Of a stretch of DNA of 64,000 bases, positions 35,398-42,929 are shown one piece after another. The DNA is taken from the NCBI RefSeq assembly GCF_017581965.1, contig NZ_JAGEVF010000003.1, forward strand, positions 289,540 to 353,539. Reading direction: 5' to 3'. The notes below the pieces were generated by a model that did not search any database, was not told the origin of the DNA, and worked only from the letters and a program-made list of their open reading frames with translations. Source of the DNA: Winogradskyella pelagia. Lineage in GTDB: Bacteria > Bacteroidota > Bacteroidia > Flavobacteriales > Flavobacteriaceae. How positions within the stretch are numbered: position 1 is the first letter of the stretch; the number at the start of each line of letters is the position of its first letter. The translations under genes were made by a program, and so were the position numbers.

Positions 35398-37485
35398 ATG
35401 GAGTACCTATTAAAAGCAAGTGTGATTATTAGTGTTTTTTATGTCTGTTATTACGTTCTATTGAAAAAAGAAACATTCTTCCAACACAATAGATGGTTTT
35501 TACTTTTAGGACTGGTTACAGCAGTAACTTTACCGTTAGTAGTAATCCCAATTGCAATTCCCGCAGAACCTATTGTATTTGAATACAATATTTCACCGAT
35601 TGAAAATACAGGAACACTTGAACAAGTGAGCAACAACCACAACCCTTTTGACTGGTGGTCTTTATTACCATTCATTTATACTATAGGCTTAGTCATTTTC
35701 CTATTGCGCTTCATGCTTCAATTTGGCTCACTGCTACAATTACTGTTGCGACATCCGAAATTAAAGGACGGTATCTACACTTACGTGATTGTAAAAAGTA
35801 ACCTATCCCCCTTCTCATTTTTTAAATGGATTGTTTATAATCCTGAGAGTATGGACGACGAGGAAGTTCGACTGATGCTCAAACATGAAAAAGTTCACGT
35901 CAATCAAATGCATTCCATTGATATCATCTTATCGCAATTAGCCTGCAGTATGTTTTGGTTCCACCCATTGATTTGGACCTACCGAAATACCATAAGACAG
36001 AATTTAGAATTCATTGCCGATTTTAAGACTCAAGCATCAACGCACGATTCTAAGTCCTATCAAAAACTATTATTAAAAACTAGTGTTGCTAATCACAACC
36101 TTTCACTTACCAATAATTTTTACAATTCATTAATTAAAGAACGCATAGTTATGTTACAAAAAACAAGATCTCAATCTCAGAAACAATGGCGATTTGCCTT
36201 AATCATTCCATTATTGGCTTTAGTCTTAATGAGCATGAATACCAAAGAAGTTTATGTTGAAACATCCTCTGCGTCTGCAACAGAGGTTTCCGATGAGGTT
36301 TTCAATCCAGAAATTGAAATTGTTTTTACCAAGGCTACAACAGGCCAACAGATTGAGCAGATTAAAAAAGAATTAAAATCTAACGGAATTACTATGGTAA
36401 TAAATGACCTTAAACGCAATTCTATTGGAGATATCGTTTCCATTAATGTAGACTTTAATACTTCAAATGGTTCGGCCAATTATAGTATTAGTGATGACAA
36501 TGGCATCTCTGATTTTTATTTTAGAAGGTCAAAGGATGGTAGTTTTGGAGTCGGTGCCCTTAGTAAAGAATTTATCATTGTTGAAGAAAAAGATAACACA
36601 AATGTTATAAGCGCTGACAAAATACTTATTCGAAATAATGATGACACTGTACAAGAAATTATCATTGAAGAAGACAAGGATGATATTAAAATTTTAAATG
36701 GAAAAACGATGGTTTTTAAGAGTGATGATGATACTGAGGTTGTTATTAAAATAGATTCTGCGTCTTCATTGAATAGTTGGACCAACAAAAACAATTTTAC
36801 ATATAAGTTAAACTCATTGGTCGATACAATTCATGTTGAACAGGAAGTCAAAGTTATTAGAGCGGATGGCAACACTTTTGAATATAAAGTTGGAGATATT
36901 AAAAAAGGAGAAAATTACGATATTAAATTTATTGAAGGAGATTCTGGTAAAAATCCACTTTTTATTATCAATGGTGAAGCCAAAGATAAAAGCGTCATTC
37001 AAACTCTAGACACCGATAAAATAAAAAGCGTAACAGTCCTTAAAGAAGATAATGCCGTTAGTCTATATGGAGAAAAAGCAAAAGACGGCGTAATTATAGT
37101 TGAAACCCAAAAATCGGTTAAAAACAATAAACCAAAATCTAAATGGGTTATAAGCAAACCTCAAGTAAGCAGTATCACCTATGTTGATGATAAGGACACG
37201 AGAAAAAATGCAACCCTTGCCTATATAACCAAATATACTCCAGATGATATCCTAGATAAGAATAAAGCCCTGTTAGAAAAAGCCGGCATCTCGGTTAAGT
37301 ATTCAAAAATACGCCGGAATAAAGCTGGGGAAATCACAAGTATTAAAATTAAAATAAAGAATAATTCTGGCGATGAAAGCTCTGCATCATGGAAGAATGA
37401 TGATGGTATTTCTGGTATAGAATATGGTATCTCCGAAGGCGCTTTAGTGGCCAGAACAAGTGAGATGAATTTTAATAACGATTAA
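35398..37485 (+). CDS. M56-family (BlaR1-like) membrane metallopeptidase with plug-like C terminus
   Basis: A 695-residue membrane protein with N-terminal helices about 1-20, 35-55 and 90-115, a zinc motif HEKVH at 163-167, and the following FHPLIW segment typical of M56 proteases, then a fourth helix about 265-280. Instead of a penicillin-binding sensor domain, the extracytoplasmic region carries strand repeats and, about 515-575, a TonB-plug-like segment (INGEAKD; IKSVTVLKEDNAVSLYGEKAKDGVIIVETQ). The architecture is widespread in Bacteroidota. It should sense an envelope signal and cleave the BlaI-like repressor encoded just upstream. The signal is unknown. Confidence 0.88.
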   Translation: MEYLLKASVIISVFYVCYYVLLKKETFFQHNRWFLLLGLVTAVTLPLVVIPIAIPAEPIVFEYNISPIENTGTLEQVSNNHNPFDWWSLLPFIYTIGLVIFLLRFMLQFGSLLQLLLRHPKLKDGIYTYVIVKSNLSPFSFFKWIVYNPESMDDEEVRLMLKHEKVHVNQMHSIDIILSQLACSMFWFHPLIWTYRNTIRQNLEFIADFKTQASTHDSKSYQKLLLKTSVANHNLSLTNNFYNSLIKERIVMLQKTRSQSQKQWRFALIIPLLALVLMSMNTKEVYVETSSASATEVSDEVFNPEIEIVFTKATTGQQIEQIKKELKSNGITMVINDLKRNSIGDIVSINVDFNTSNGSANYSISDDNGISDFYFRRSKDGSFGVGALSKEFIIVEEKDNTNVISADKILIRNNDDTVQEIIIEEDKDDIKILNGKTMVFKSDDDTEVVIKIDSASSLNSWTNKNNFTYKLNSLVDTIHVEQEVKVIRADGNTFEYKVGDIKKGENYDIKFIEGDSGKNPLFIINGEAKDKSVIQTLDTDKIKSVTVLKEDNAVSLYGEKAKDGVIIVETQKSVKNNKPKSKWVISKPQVSSITYVDDKDTRKNATLAYITKYTPDDILDKNKALLEKAGISVKYSKIRRNKAGEITSIKIKIKNNSGDESSASWKNDDGISGIEYGISEGALVARTSEMNFNND

Positions 37486-37489
37486 ATCT

Positions 37490-37517
37490 AAAAGGTGGTT
37501 CCTATGAGCCACCTTTT
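37490..37517. terminator. Bidirectional terminator
   Basis: AAAAGGTGGTTC (37490-37501) and GAGCCACCTTTT (37506-37517) form a 12-bp stem with one wobble and a 4-nt loop, between the M56 gene and the convergent nuclease gene. Confidence 0.8.
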
Positions 37518-37518
37518 A

Positions 37519-39477
37519 TTATTGAATAATCAATTTCCTAGTCACTACAGAATTCCCTTTTCGTAGTTTAAGAATGTATAAACCCTGTGCTAGATTTAGC
37601 TCTAAGGGTTGAGTAAAGTCTTTTAGTTGTTTTACTAATTTACCATCTGAGGAATACACTTTAATGTCCGTATCACTTGATAAACCAGAAATATAAACCT
37701 TCCCTTTTGTTGGAACAGGGTATACCCTAATCTTAGATTCAATATAGTCTTCAACACTTAAGGATTGAAACCAAGTGTCCCCAACATTATTTCCCCAAAT
37801 ATATTCAACCAATAAGGGTTGATCTATAAAGGGGTTTCTATTACGTTGCCATTGATAAACTATGTTATTACGGTTCATCTCATAATCATCTGGCGGGTCA
37901 TTTCTATGCCAATCTAAAAGTGTTGCTAAATCCCCTAACTGACCTATAGTATCGGGAAAGCCATTAACCACTTCTAGTCCATTATAGCGGATCTCCATAT
38001 AAAGCACACTCCTTGCAACATCTCCTCTAAAACTCCCTAAGGTACCCGTAGGCCCAACATATTGGCCATAATGTTGATTGCCGCGCGAACTGTTCTCCGC
38101 TGCATCTGCAGCTCTTAAAGCATGGGCATCGGAATTACCGTGGCGAAGTGAATCTGCTTCTGTAGTCCAAAAAACATCAATACCATCGGCAATTTCATCT
38201 TCCTCAATATCATCAAAACCACCTCTAGACCTAGGATAAGTGTGCTCTCTATTCCATTTCCCAGTGTTATTACTTCCTGTTTGCAAATCGAGCTTAGGGC
38301 GCCCTTCTTCGGAATACACCAGCCATACTTGATTGCTATTTTCTGGATTTTGGTCTGCCTCTTTTAAAATATCGATGACATCTGCATAGGTCTGTGCCCT
38401 TACTTCGTTAGGATTGGCAATAATGTCTTGCAATGCTTGACGCAATGCTGCGTCTGCTAAAGCGTCGAGACTATCGTAATAGCCAGATGGCTGTGTGCTT
38501 TGCACTTGGTTAAAAGTTGGGTTAACTGGAGTTCCCCATGGTGCTACCGTAAAATCATCGTCAATGACTCTAATTTCAACATTATTATTACCAGGAACTA
38601 TGGGCTCTATCACATCTACAAACCTAATTCTTAAAACCTCATCGCCTTCATCATCAGAATCATTAACCAAGGTTATGGTAGTACTCACTGTATTGCCTCC
38701 ATTTGGTATAGTTAGACTGGTATTACCGGTGAAATCAGACGAATTAAATCCAAAATTGCTTAAATCTAAATTAAATATTACATCTGAGGTTACGTTAGTT
38801 TCAGCAGTAATAGTAATGTCAAATGTTTCGCCTTCCGTGTACTGGGTGTTATTCACGGTAATACTAAGTGGATTAATTTCAATTCCAGACCCATCGTTTT
38901 CTCGTCTTGGAGTTGGCGTTGCTGCATTGTAGGTTTCATTATTACTTCCATCTACAAACCGTTGAATTGACCTAGGGTTAGAATTAGTACCGTTATCATT
39001 ATATTGATTAGTTTCACCCATTAATGCCAATAAATCAGCATCTACAGCATCATTGGTACCATATACCAAAGCATCAATTAAATTGGTGGTGGTTGCCAGT
39101 GTTCCCTCTGGAAAATCATCAACTTGAGCTTGATAAATCCCTACAGCATCTGCTCCGTTCTGGATTATATTATCCGCAACTAATACTTGAGGATAGGGAA
39201 ATACTTCTGATGCACCAACAACTAACAGGCCGTTATTATCTGTAGTATATCCATTTAAATCAATCACTAAATAACTAGAGTCTCCTCCGCTTGATGACCC
39301 ATTGAAAAAGACCAATATAAATCCGTCCGTGGAGAAATTTGCTGATTCTGATTTTAATTCAATGAACTCTGCAGTATCCGTACTTGGGGAATCTGGATCT
39401 AGCTCGTTTATGACTAATTGTTGTGACCATACCAAGGAACAGATTAAAAATAAAGGCAAAACGCGTATTAAATGCAT
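37519..39477 (-). CDS. T9SS-secreted endonuclease I with lamin-tail and Calx-beta-like domains
   Basis: A secreted multidomain nuclease: signal peptide ending VWSQ, a lamin-tail domain (LVINELDPDSPSTDTAEFIE), a Calx-beta-like strand region about 205-310, an endonuclease I domain about 320-575 with the catalytic NREHTYPRSRGGFDD and HGNSDAHALRAAD, and a T9SS type A sorting domain (VYPVPTKGKVYISG to RKLIIQ). It probably degrades extracellular DNA for phosphate or nucleotides, or remodels biofilm. ATG at 39477 replaces an upstream in-frame codon at 39495 because it gives a compact signal peptide. Convergent with the M56 gene. Confidence 0.9.
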   Translation of the reverse strand: MHLIRVLPLFLICSLVWSQQLVINELDPDSPSTDTAEFIELKSESANFSTDGFILVFFNGSSSGGDSSYLVIDLNGYTTDNNGLLVVGASEVFPYPQVLVADNIIQNGADAVGIYQAQVDDFPEGTLATTTNLIDALVYGTNDAVDADLLALMGETNQYNDNGTNSNPRSIQRFVDGSNNETYNAATPTPRRENDGSGIEINPLSITVNNTQYTEGETFDITITAETNVTSDVIFNLDLSNFGFNSSDFTGNTSLTIPNGGNTVSTTITLVNDSDDEGDEVLRIRFVDVIEPIVPGNNNVEIRVIDDDFTVAPWGTPVNPTFNQVQSTQPSGYYDSLDALADAALRQALQDIIANPNEVRAQTYADVIDILKEADQNPENSNQVWLVYSEEGRPKLDLQTGSNNTGKWNREHTYPRSRGGFDDIEEDEIADGIDVFWTTEADSLRHGNSDAHALRAADAAENSSRGNQHYGQYVGPTGTLGSFRGDVARSVLYMEIRYNGLEVVNGFPDTIGQLGDLATLLDWHRNDPPDDYEMNRNNIVYQWQRNRNPFIDQPLLVEYIWGNNVGDTWFQSLSVEDYIESKIRVYPVPTKGKVYISGLSSDTDIKVYSSDGKLVKQLKDFTQPLELNLAQGLYILKLRKGNSVVTRKLIIQ

Positions 39478-39495
39478 TGTATAAATTTTCCACAA

Positions 39496-40043
39496 ATATA
39501 AAGGTAAAATAATGGTGTATCGCTAAGCTACAATGAATAATATTGCTTCAATGTATTCTTAAAAAAAAGTTAGTCTTTTGAGATTGTAAAAGATAAAAAT
39601 CAGTTAAACCATACGTTTTACTACAAATTGACCCCTTGGTTTTTAAATAAAACCCTGAAAAGGCTCTACAATTATTACAATTATTAATACAAAGTATATT
39701 TTAATATTATTATTTATAACATTTATGAAGAGAAGTCACGATTTTTTATAACCAATCATGTTTTTTTACTTATAAATATGAATTTAATTTCACAGATTTC
39801 TTAAAAAACCCTTGGAGGTCACTCATCCCTCATTATATATTGGCAACTCAATCAAGTTAAAAAACGAAAATTATTAACCTCTAAACCAAAAAAAATTATG
39901 ATGACTTTAGCCAAACTTATTATTGATTTTGTTTTATCTCTATAATTCAAATTCAATAAGATTACAACCAACCTATCCCTAGTAAAACTTAGTTCTAGAA
40001 TAAGTTTTACTATTTTTACTAAAGATTTTGAACTACAACTAAA
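39496..40043. other. Gene-free 548-bp AT-rich region
   Basis: No ORF of ordinary size is convincing here. It holds a 15-codon ORF at 39898-39945 (hydrophobic peptide) and a strong hairpin at 39981-40011 just before a 50-residue ORF. The first 300 bp are AT-rich and featureless. A minus-strand frame at 39852-40055 looks like chance. Confidence 0.5.
39981..40011. terminator. Perfect 11-bp hairpin with T tract
   Basis: AGTAAAACTTA (39981-39991) and TAAGTTTTACT (40001-40011) pair perfectly around a 9-nt loop, followed by ATTTTTA. It resembles an intrinsic terminator but stands 33 bp upstream of an ORF, after a short leader-like peptide, so attenuation is a possibility. Confidence 0.55.
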
Positions 40044-40196
40044 ATGAAACGTCAAATCTTTAGAGCCTTAGCCAAATTAAATAAAGTTGTACTTCCGTCT
40101 TATTCTAAGAAACAACTCGATTTAAGTAAAGCAACCAAATTTCAGCTTGCCATTATTGGATGGAGAACTTTTGTGACTAAAAATGCTCTAGCTTAA
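40044..40196 (+). CDS. Small basic protein (50 aa)
   Basis: An ATG-started 50-residue ORF, basic and partly hydrophobic: KRQIFRALAKLNKVVLPSYS then KATKFQLAIIGWRTFVTKNAL. Short flavobacterial proteins of this pattern (LPS-S--, KATK-QLAIIG-R) are recalled from related genomes, sometimes labelled loosely as SsrA-binding, but nothing here supports that label. The composition is unlike random AT-rich sequence. It is preceded by the hairpin at 39981. Confidence 0.55.
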   Translation: MKRQIFRALAKLNKVVLPSYSKKQLDLSKATKFQLAIIGWRTFVTKNALA

Positions 40197-40331
40197 TGCT
40201 TACCTTAAAGTCTAACACAATACCTGAAAATGGCATTACTTTTTAAAAAAGGTTAAGCTCCCCTTCAAACCTGACGTTTGTCATTTGTAGTTTCTGGATT
40301 TAGCTATAATTTAAAGGTCAAATCTTTCATT

Positions 40332-40784
40332 ATGATCAGAAATCTCAATCGACAACAGTGCTCAGATGTTTTAGAACGTAACTATATTGGCTACCTCTCC
40401 TATATTTGCAATAATAGACCGTTCACTATACCCATTACCTATTTTTACAATCAAAAAGAGAACCATATTATTTGTTATTCTGGATTGGGTCATAAGATAA
40501 AAGCAATGCGCAAAAATATTGATGTCTCTCTCGCCGTAGTGGATATTTACAGGGCTAACAAATGGGAGTCTGTGCTGGTACACGGTCAATATAACGAAAG
40601 TAATGGATCAACAGCCAGAAATTACCTTCATGAATTTTCTCTTGGCATTAAAGAAATTGTATTGGCTAAAGAGAATAAAGATCTAGATTTCATCAGTGAA
40701 TTTTCGAGTAAAATATATTCGGATGATATACCCATTGTATTTTTAATCAAAGTTGAAGAACTTACTGGAAAAATTAGAGTTTAA
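40332..40784 (+). CDS. Pyridoxamine 5'-phosphate oxidase-like flavin-binding protein
   Basis: About 150 residues of a split-barrel FMN-binding protein: LERNYIGYLSYICNNRPF, then ITYFYNQKENHIICYSG, followed by HKIKAMRKNIDVSLAVVDI, the standard beginning of PNPOx/NimA-type proteins. ATG 40332 is chosen over an in-frame TTG at 40278. Related proteins reduce nitro compounds or act as heme/flavin-binding stress proteins; the substrate is unknown. It precedes the tRNA-Arg and the sulfur module but is probably a separate unit. Confidence 0.8.
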   Translation: MIRNLNRQQCSDVLERNYIGYLSYICNNRPFTIPITYFYNQKENHIICYSGLGHKIKAMRKNIDVSLAVVDIYRANKWESVLVHGQYNESNGSTARNYLHEFSLGIKEIVLAKENKDLDFISEFSSKIYSDDIPIVFLIKVEELTGKIRV

Positions 40785-40851
40785 TCTTAATACCAAAATT
40801 AATTTACTGGTTTGGCACTATAATTTAAAAGAATAAAATCTTGTCAATAAA

Positions 40852-40882
40852 AAAAGCAAGCTATTTACGTTAGCTTGCTTTT
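40852..40882. terminator. Bidirectional terminator
   Basis: AAAAGCAAGCTA (40852-40863) and TAGCTTGCTTTT (40871-40882) form a perfect 12-bp stem with a 7-nt loop. It ends both the PNPOx-like transcript and the tRNA-Arg transcript. Confidence 0.85.
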
Positions 40883-40891
40883 AACTTTTTG

Positions 40892-40965
40892 TGACCTCGA
40901 CAGGATTCAAACCTGTAACCTTCTGAGCCGTAATCAGATGCGCTATTCAGTTGCGCCACGAGGCC
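40892..40965 (-). tRNA. tRNA-Arg (anticodon ACG)
   Basis: The minus strand folds into a full cloverleaf: acceptor GGCCTCG/CGAGGTC, D stem GCGC/GCGC, anticodon stem TCTGA/TCAGA with loop TTACGGC (anticodon ACG), T arm ACAGG-TTTGAAT-CCTGT, discriminator A. CCA is not encoded. ACG is normally deaminated to ICG by TadA and reads CGN codons. Confidence 0.95.
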
Positions 40966-40980
40966 GTTTTTAAGTGGGTG

Positions 40981-41012
40981 CAAATATAATATAAAACTTA
41001 AAAAACTACCAA
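40981..41012 (-). promoter_or_regulatory. Promoter of tRNA-Arg
   Basis: Minus-strand -7 box TATATTTG (40988-40981) with a TTG at 41012-41010, 21 bp upstream. The distance to the tRNA 5' end (40965) is 15 bp. Confidence 0.55.
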
Positions 41013-41039
41013 ACTATTTATTTCAAATATGGAATTGAT

Positions 41040-41047
41040 TATTTTTG
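41040..41047 (+). promoter_or_regulatory. -7 promoter box of the crp-like gene (leaderless)
   Basis: TATTTTTG ends 4 bp before the ATG at 41052, so transcription would start at or within a few bases of the start codon. This predicts a leaderless mRNA. Confidence 0.5.
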
Positions 41048-41051
41048 AAAT

Positions 41052-41687
41052 ATGATTTCAAAAGAGCATTTAGAATCGTTTAGTTACCTCTTCGATGAAG
41101 AGATTCTAACCGGAATACAAAAAGTAGCCCAACTCAAGTCTTTCAAAAAAAATGATATCATAATCGATATTGGTCAAGAACTCAAATATATACCTCTTCT
41201 ACTAAATGGAAATATTAAGGTATTACGTGAGGATGACGATGGCAATGAATTGTTGCTATACGTTTTAGAAAATGGTGACACCTGTGCCATGTCCTTAACT
41301 TGCTGTATGGGGAAATCGGCCAGTAAAATACGCGCTATAGCTGATGAGGATGTTGAAGTTATAATGATTCCTATCAATGAAATGCATAGCTGGTTTCATA
41401 CCAACGATAGTTGGCGAAATTTTATTCTTCAAAGCTATCAGACTAGGTTTGATGAAATGCTTGAAACTATAGATACTCTGGCATTCATGAAAATGGATAA
41501 ACGTCTGTTTAAGTACCTTACAGATCATGTTAAGCTCTCAGCATCTACAACCTTAGAAATGACCCATCAAGATATTGCAGAGGACTTAAATACATCTAGA
41601 GTAGTTGTTTCGAGACTTTTAAAACAATTAGAAAAAGAAAAGAAAATTGAGCTTGGACGAAATAAGATTATCGTTATTGACTTTTAG
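41052..41687 (+). CDS. Crp/Fnr-family regulator with a Cys cluster
   Basis: A 211-residue regulator with a cyclic-nucleotide-binding-like beta roll about 10-115, a long dimerisation helix about 120-145, and a winged HTH about 165-205 (HQDIAEDLNTSRVVVSRLL). The cAMP-contacting residues are not conserved; instead the effector domain has TCAMSLTCCMG with Cys78, Cys84 and Cys85. Genes of this type are often placed next to sulfur genes, and the cysteines suggest persulfide or redox sensing. That is inference from context. It heads the cluster, and matching dyads precede both downstream operons. Confidence 0.88.
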   Translation: MISKEHLESFSYLFDEEILTGIQKVAQLKSFKKNDIIIDIGQELKYIPLLLNGNIKVLREDDDGNELLLYVLENGDTCAMSLTCCMGKSASKIRAIADEDVEVIMIPINEMHSWFHTNDSWRNFILQSYQTRFDEMLETIDTLAFMKMDKRLFKYLTDHVKLSASTTLEMTHQDIAEDLNTSRVVVSRLLKQLEKEKKIELGRNKIIVIDF

Positions 41688-41701
41688 TAACATATATTAC
41701 A
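41686..41701. promoter_or_regulatory. Crp-like operator upstream of the YeeE operon
   Basis: AGTAA-N6-TTACA (41686-41701) is centred 29.5 bp before the -7 box TAATTTTG at 41723-41730. It resembles the TGTNA-N6-TNACA pattern at 42862, in a class II activator position. It overlaps the stop of the crp-like gene. Confidence 0.5.
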
Positions 41702-41722
41702 CAACTCATAAATCTTTCAAAA

Positions 41723-41730
41723 TAATTTTG
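41723..41730 (+). promoter_or_regulatory. -7 promoter box of the YeeE/YedE operon
   Basis: TAATTTTG is an exact TAnnTTTG box, 17 bp before the ATG at 41748. The same eight bases serve the MBL-rhodanese promoter. Confidence 0.55.
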
Positions 41731-41747
41731 CAATTAAAAAATTGACT

Positions 41748-42305
41748 ATGGATTTAATATTAGAGCCGTGGCCGTGGTACGTTAGCGGTCCATGCATAGC
41801 TATTGTTATGTTTCTGCTGCTTTATTTTGGCAGAACCTTTGGGATGTCTTCAAATCTAAGAACCATTTGCGCCATGGGTGGTGCTGGCAAACGCGTTAAG
41901 TTTTTTGACTTTGATTGGCGCCAATATCAGTGGAATTTAATTGTCATTTGCGGCGCTTTTGTAGGCGGCTATATCGCACATAATTTTTTATCCAACCCTA
42001 TTAATATAAATCTCAGTGAGGCGACCATTACCGATTTAAATTCTCTTGGTTTTAAGAATATTGGGAAAAGCCTTTTACCCGGCGAATTATTTAGTTGGGA
42101 AGCATTTTTCAGTATCAAAGGGTTTTTAATTTTGGTCATAGGAGGTTTCTTAGTTGGTTTTGGAACAAGATATGCCGGAGGATGCACATCTGGTCATGCG
42201 ATCACAGGTCTCAGCAGCTTACAATTACCATCATTTATAGCCGTCATCGGCTTTTTTATTGGTGGCTTAATAATGATTCATCTTATTTATCCAATTCTGT
42301 TTTAA
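41748..42305 (+). CDS. YeeE/YedE-family membrane protein, first half
   Basis: About 185 residues with four to five transmembrane helices, the DUF395/YeeE repeat FGTRYAGGCTSGHAITGLSS (with the conserved Cys of the GCTSGH motif) and a C-terminal FIGGLIMI helix. YeeE-type proteins import thiosulfate or other sulfur species in the cases studied. ATG 41748 is preferred to the TTG at 41742. The second half is encoded 2 bp downstream, so the two polypeptides make one pseudo-symmetric transporter. Likely under the Crp-like regulator. Confidence 0.9.
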   Translation: MDLILEPWPWYVSGPCIAIVMFLLLYFGRTFGMSSNLRTICAMGGAGKRVKFFDFDWRQYQWNLIVICGAFVGGYIAHNFLSNPININLSEATITDLNSLGFKNIGKSLLPGELFSWEAFFSIKGFLILVIGGFLVGFGTRYAGGCTSGHAITGLSSLQLPSFIAVIGFFIGGLIMIHLIYPILF

Positions 42306-42307
42306 TT

Positions 42308-42724
42308 ATGGGCAAGTATCTAAAATTCTTTTTAGTTGGTATATTTTTTGGTATAGTTCTCGTTAAATCTGAAGCGGTATCATGGTATCGCATTTATGAA
42401 ATGTTCAAATTTCAGTCCTTTCATATGTACGGCATTATTGGAAGTGCCGTAATCACAGGCGTTATTTTACTTGTAGCATCTAAACAACTTAAGCTAAAAA
42501 CCACGGAAGGCACCTATTTAAGAGTTCCATTAAAAGATAGAGGCTTAATTCGGTATATCCTTGGTGGAAGTGTTTTTGGACTAGGATGGGCCTTGTGTGG
42601 CGCATGTCCTGGCCCTATGTACATCTTAGTTGGCACAGGCGTAATGACCATGCTTATAGTTATTTTAGCTGCCATTGTTGGTACTTATGCCTATGGTGCT
42701 TTACGTTCTAAACTGCCTCATTAA
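42308..42724 (+). CDS. YeeE/YedE-family membrane protein, second half (DUF6691-like)
   Basis: A 138-residue membrane protein with about four helices and the matching motif FGLGWALCGACPGPMYILVG, in which Cys residues correspond to the GCTSGH cysteine of the first half. Starting at ATG 42308, the gene follows its partner by 2 bp, so equal expression is likely. In other phyla these halves are fused in one YeeE chain. Together with the MBL-rhodanese protein it points to sulfur uptake and oxidation. Confidence 0.9.
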   Translation: MGKYLKFFLVGIFFGIVLVKSEAVSWYRIYEMFKFQSFHMYGIIGSAVITGVILLVASKQLKLKTTEGTYLRVPLKDRGLIRYILGGSVFGLGWALCGACPGPMYILVGTGVMTMLIVILAAIVGTYAYGALRSKLPH

Positions 42725-42861
42725 AAATATCTAAATATTATATTGAGGACTTATTATTGGTTGTTTAAACACAAATTGATTCTAGTAAGGAAATCATAAA
42801 TTAAACGACTGTTAAAGTGAAGTTTGTTATATCTAAATTAACTAACTTTATAAAGTGTTAG

Positions 42862-42877
42862 TGTTACAATTGTCACA
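42862..42877. promoter_or_regulatory. Crp-like operator upstream of the MBL-rhodanese operon
   Basis: TGTTACAATTGTCACA is a Crp/Fnr-type dyad (TGTTA-N6-TCACA). Its centre lies 28.5 bp before the -7 box TAATTTTG and close to -41.5 from the predicted start, the class II activator position. Confidence 0.6.
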
Positions 42878-42897
42878 TATTGAAAAATAGAGTTTAT

Positions 42898-42905
42898 TAA
42901 TTTTG
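42898..42905 (+). promoter_or_regulatory. -7 promoter box of the MBL-rhodanese operon
   Basis: TAATTTTG lies 24 bp before the ATG at 42930. A TTG at 42880-42882 is only 15 bp upstream, so activator-dependent recognition is plausible. Confidence 0.55.
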
Positions 42906-42929
42906 CTCCATTAAAAAATTGAAAAGAAT

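Noticed and set aside
39852..40055. 67-residue minus-strand frame
   Set aside because: Low-complexity hydrophobic composition, overlaps the hairpin and the better-supported ORF at 40044.
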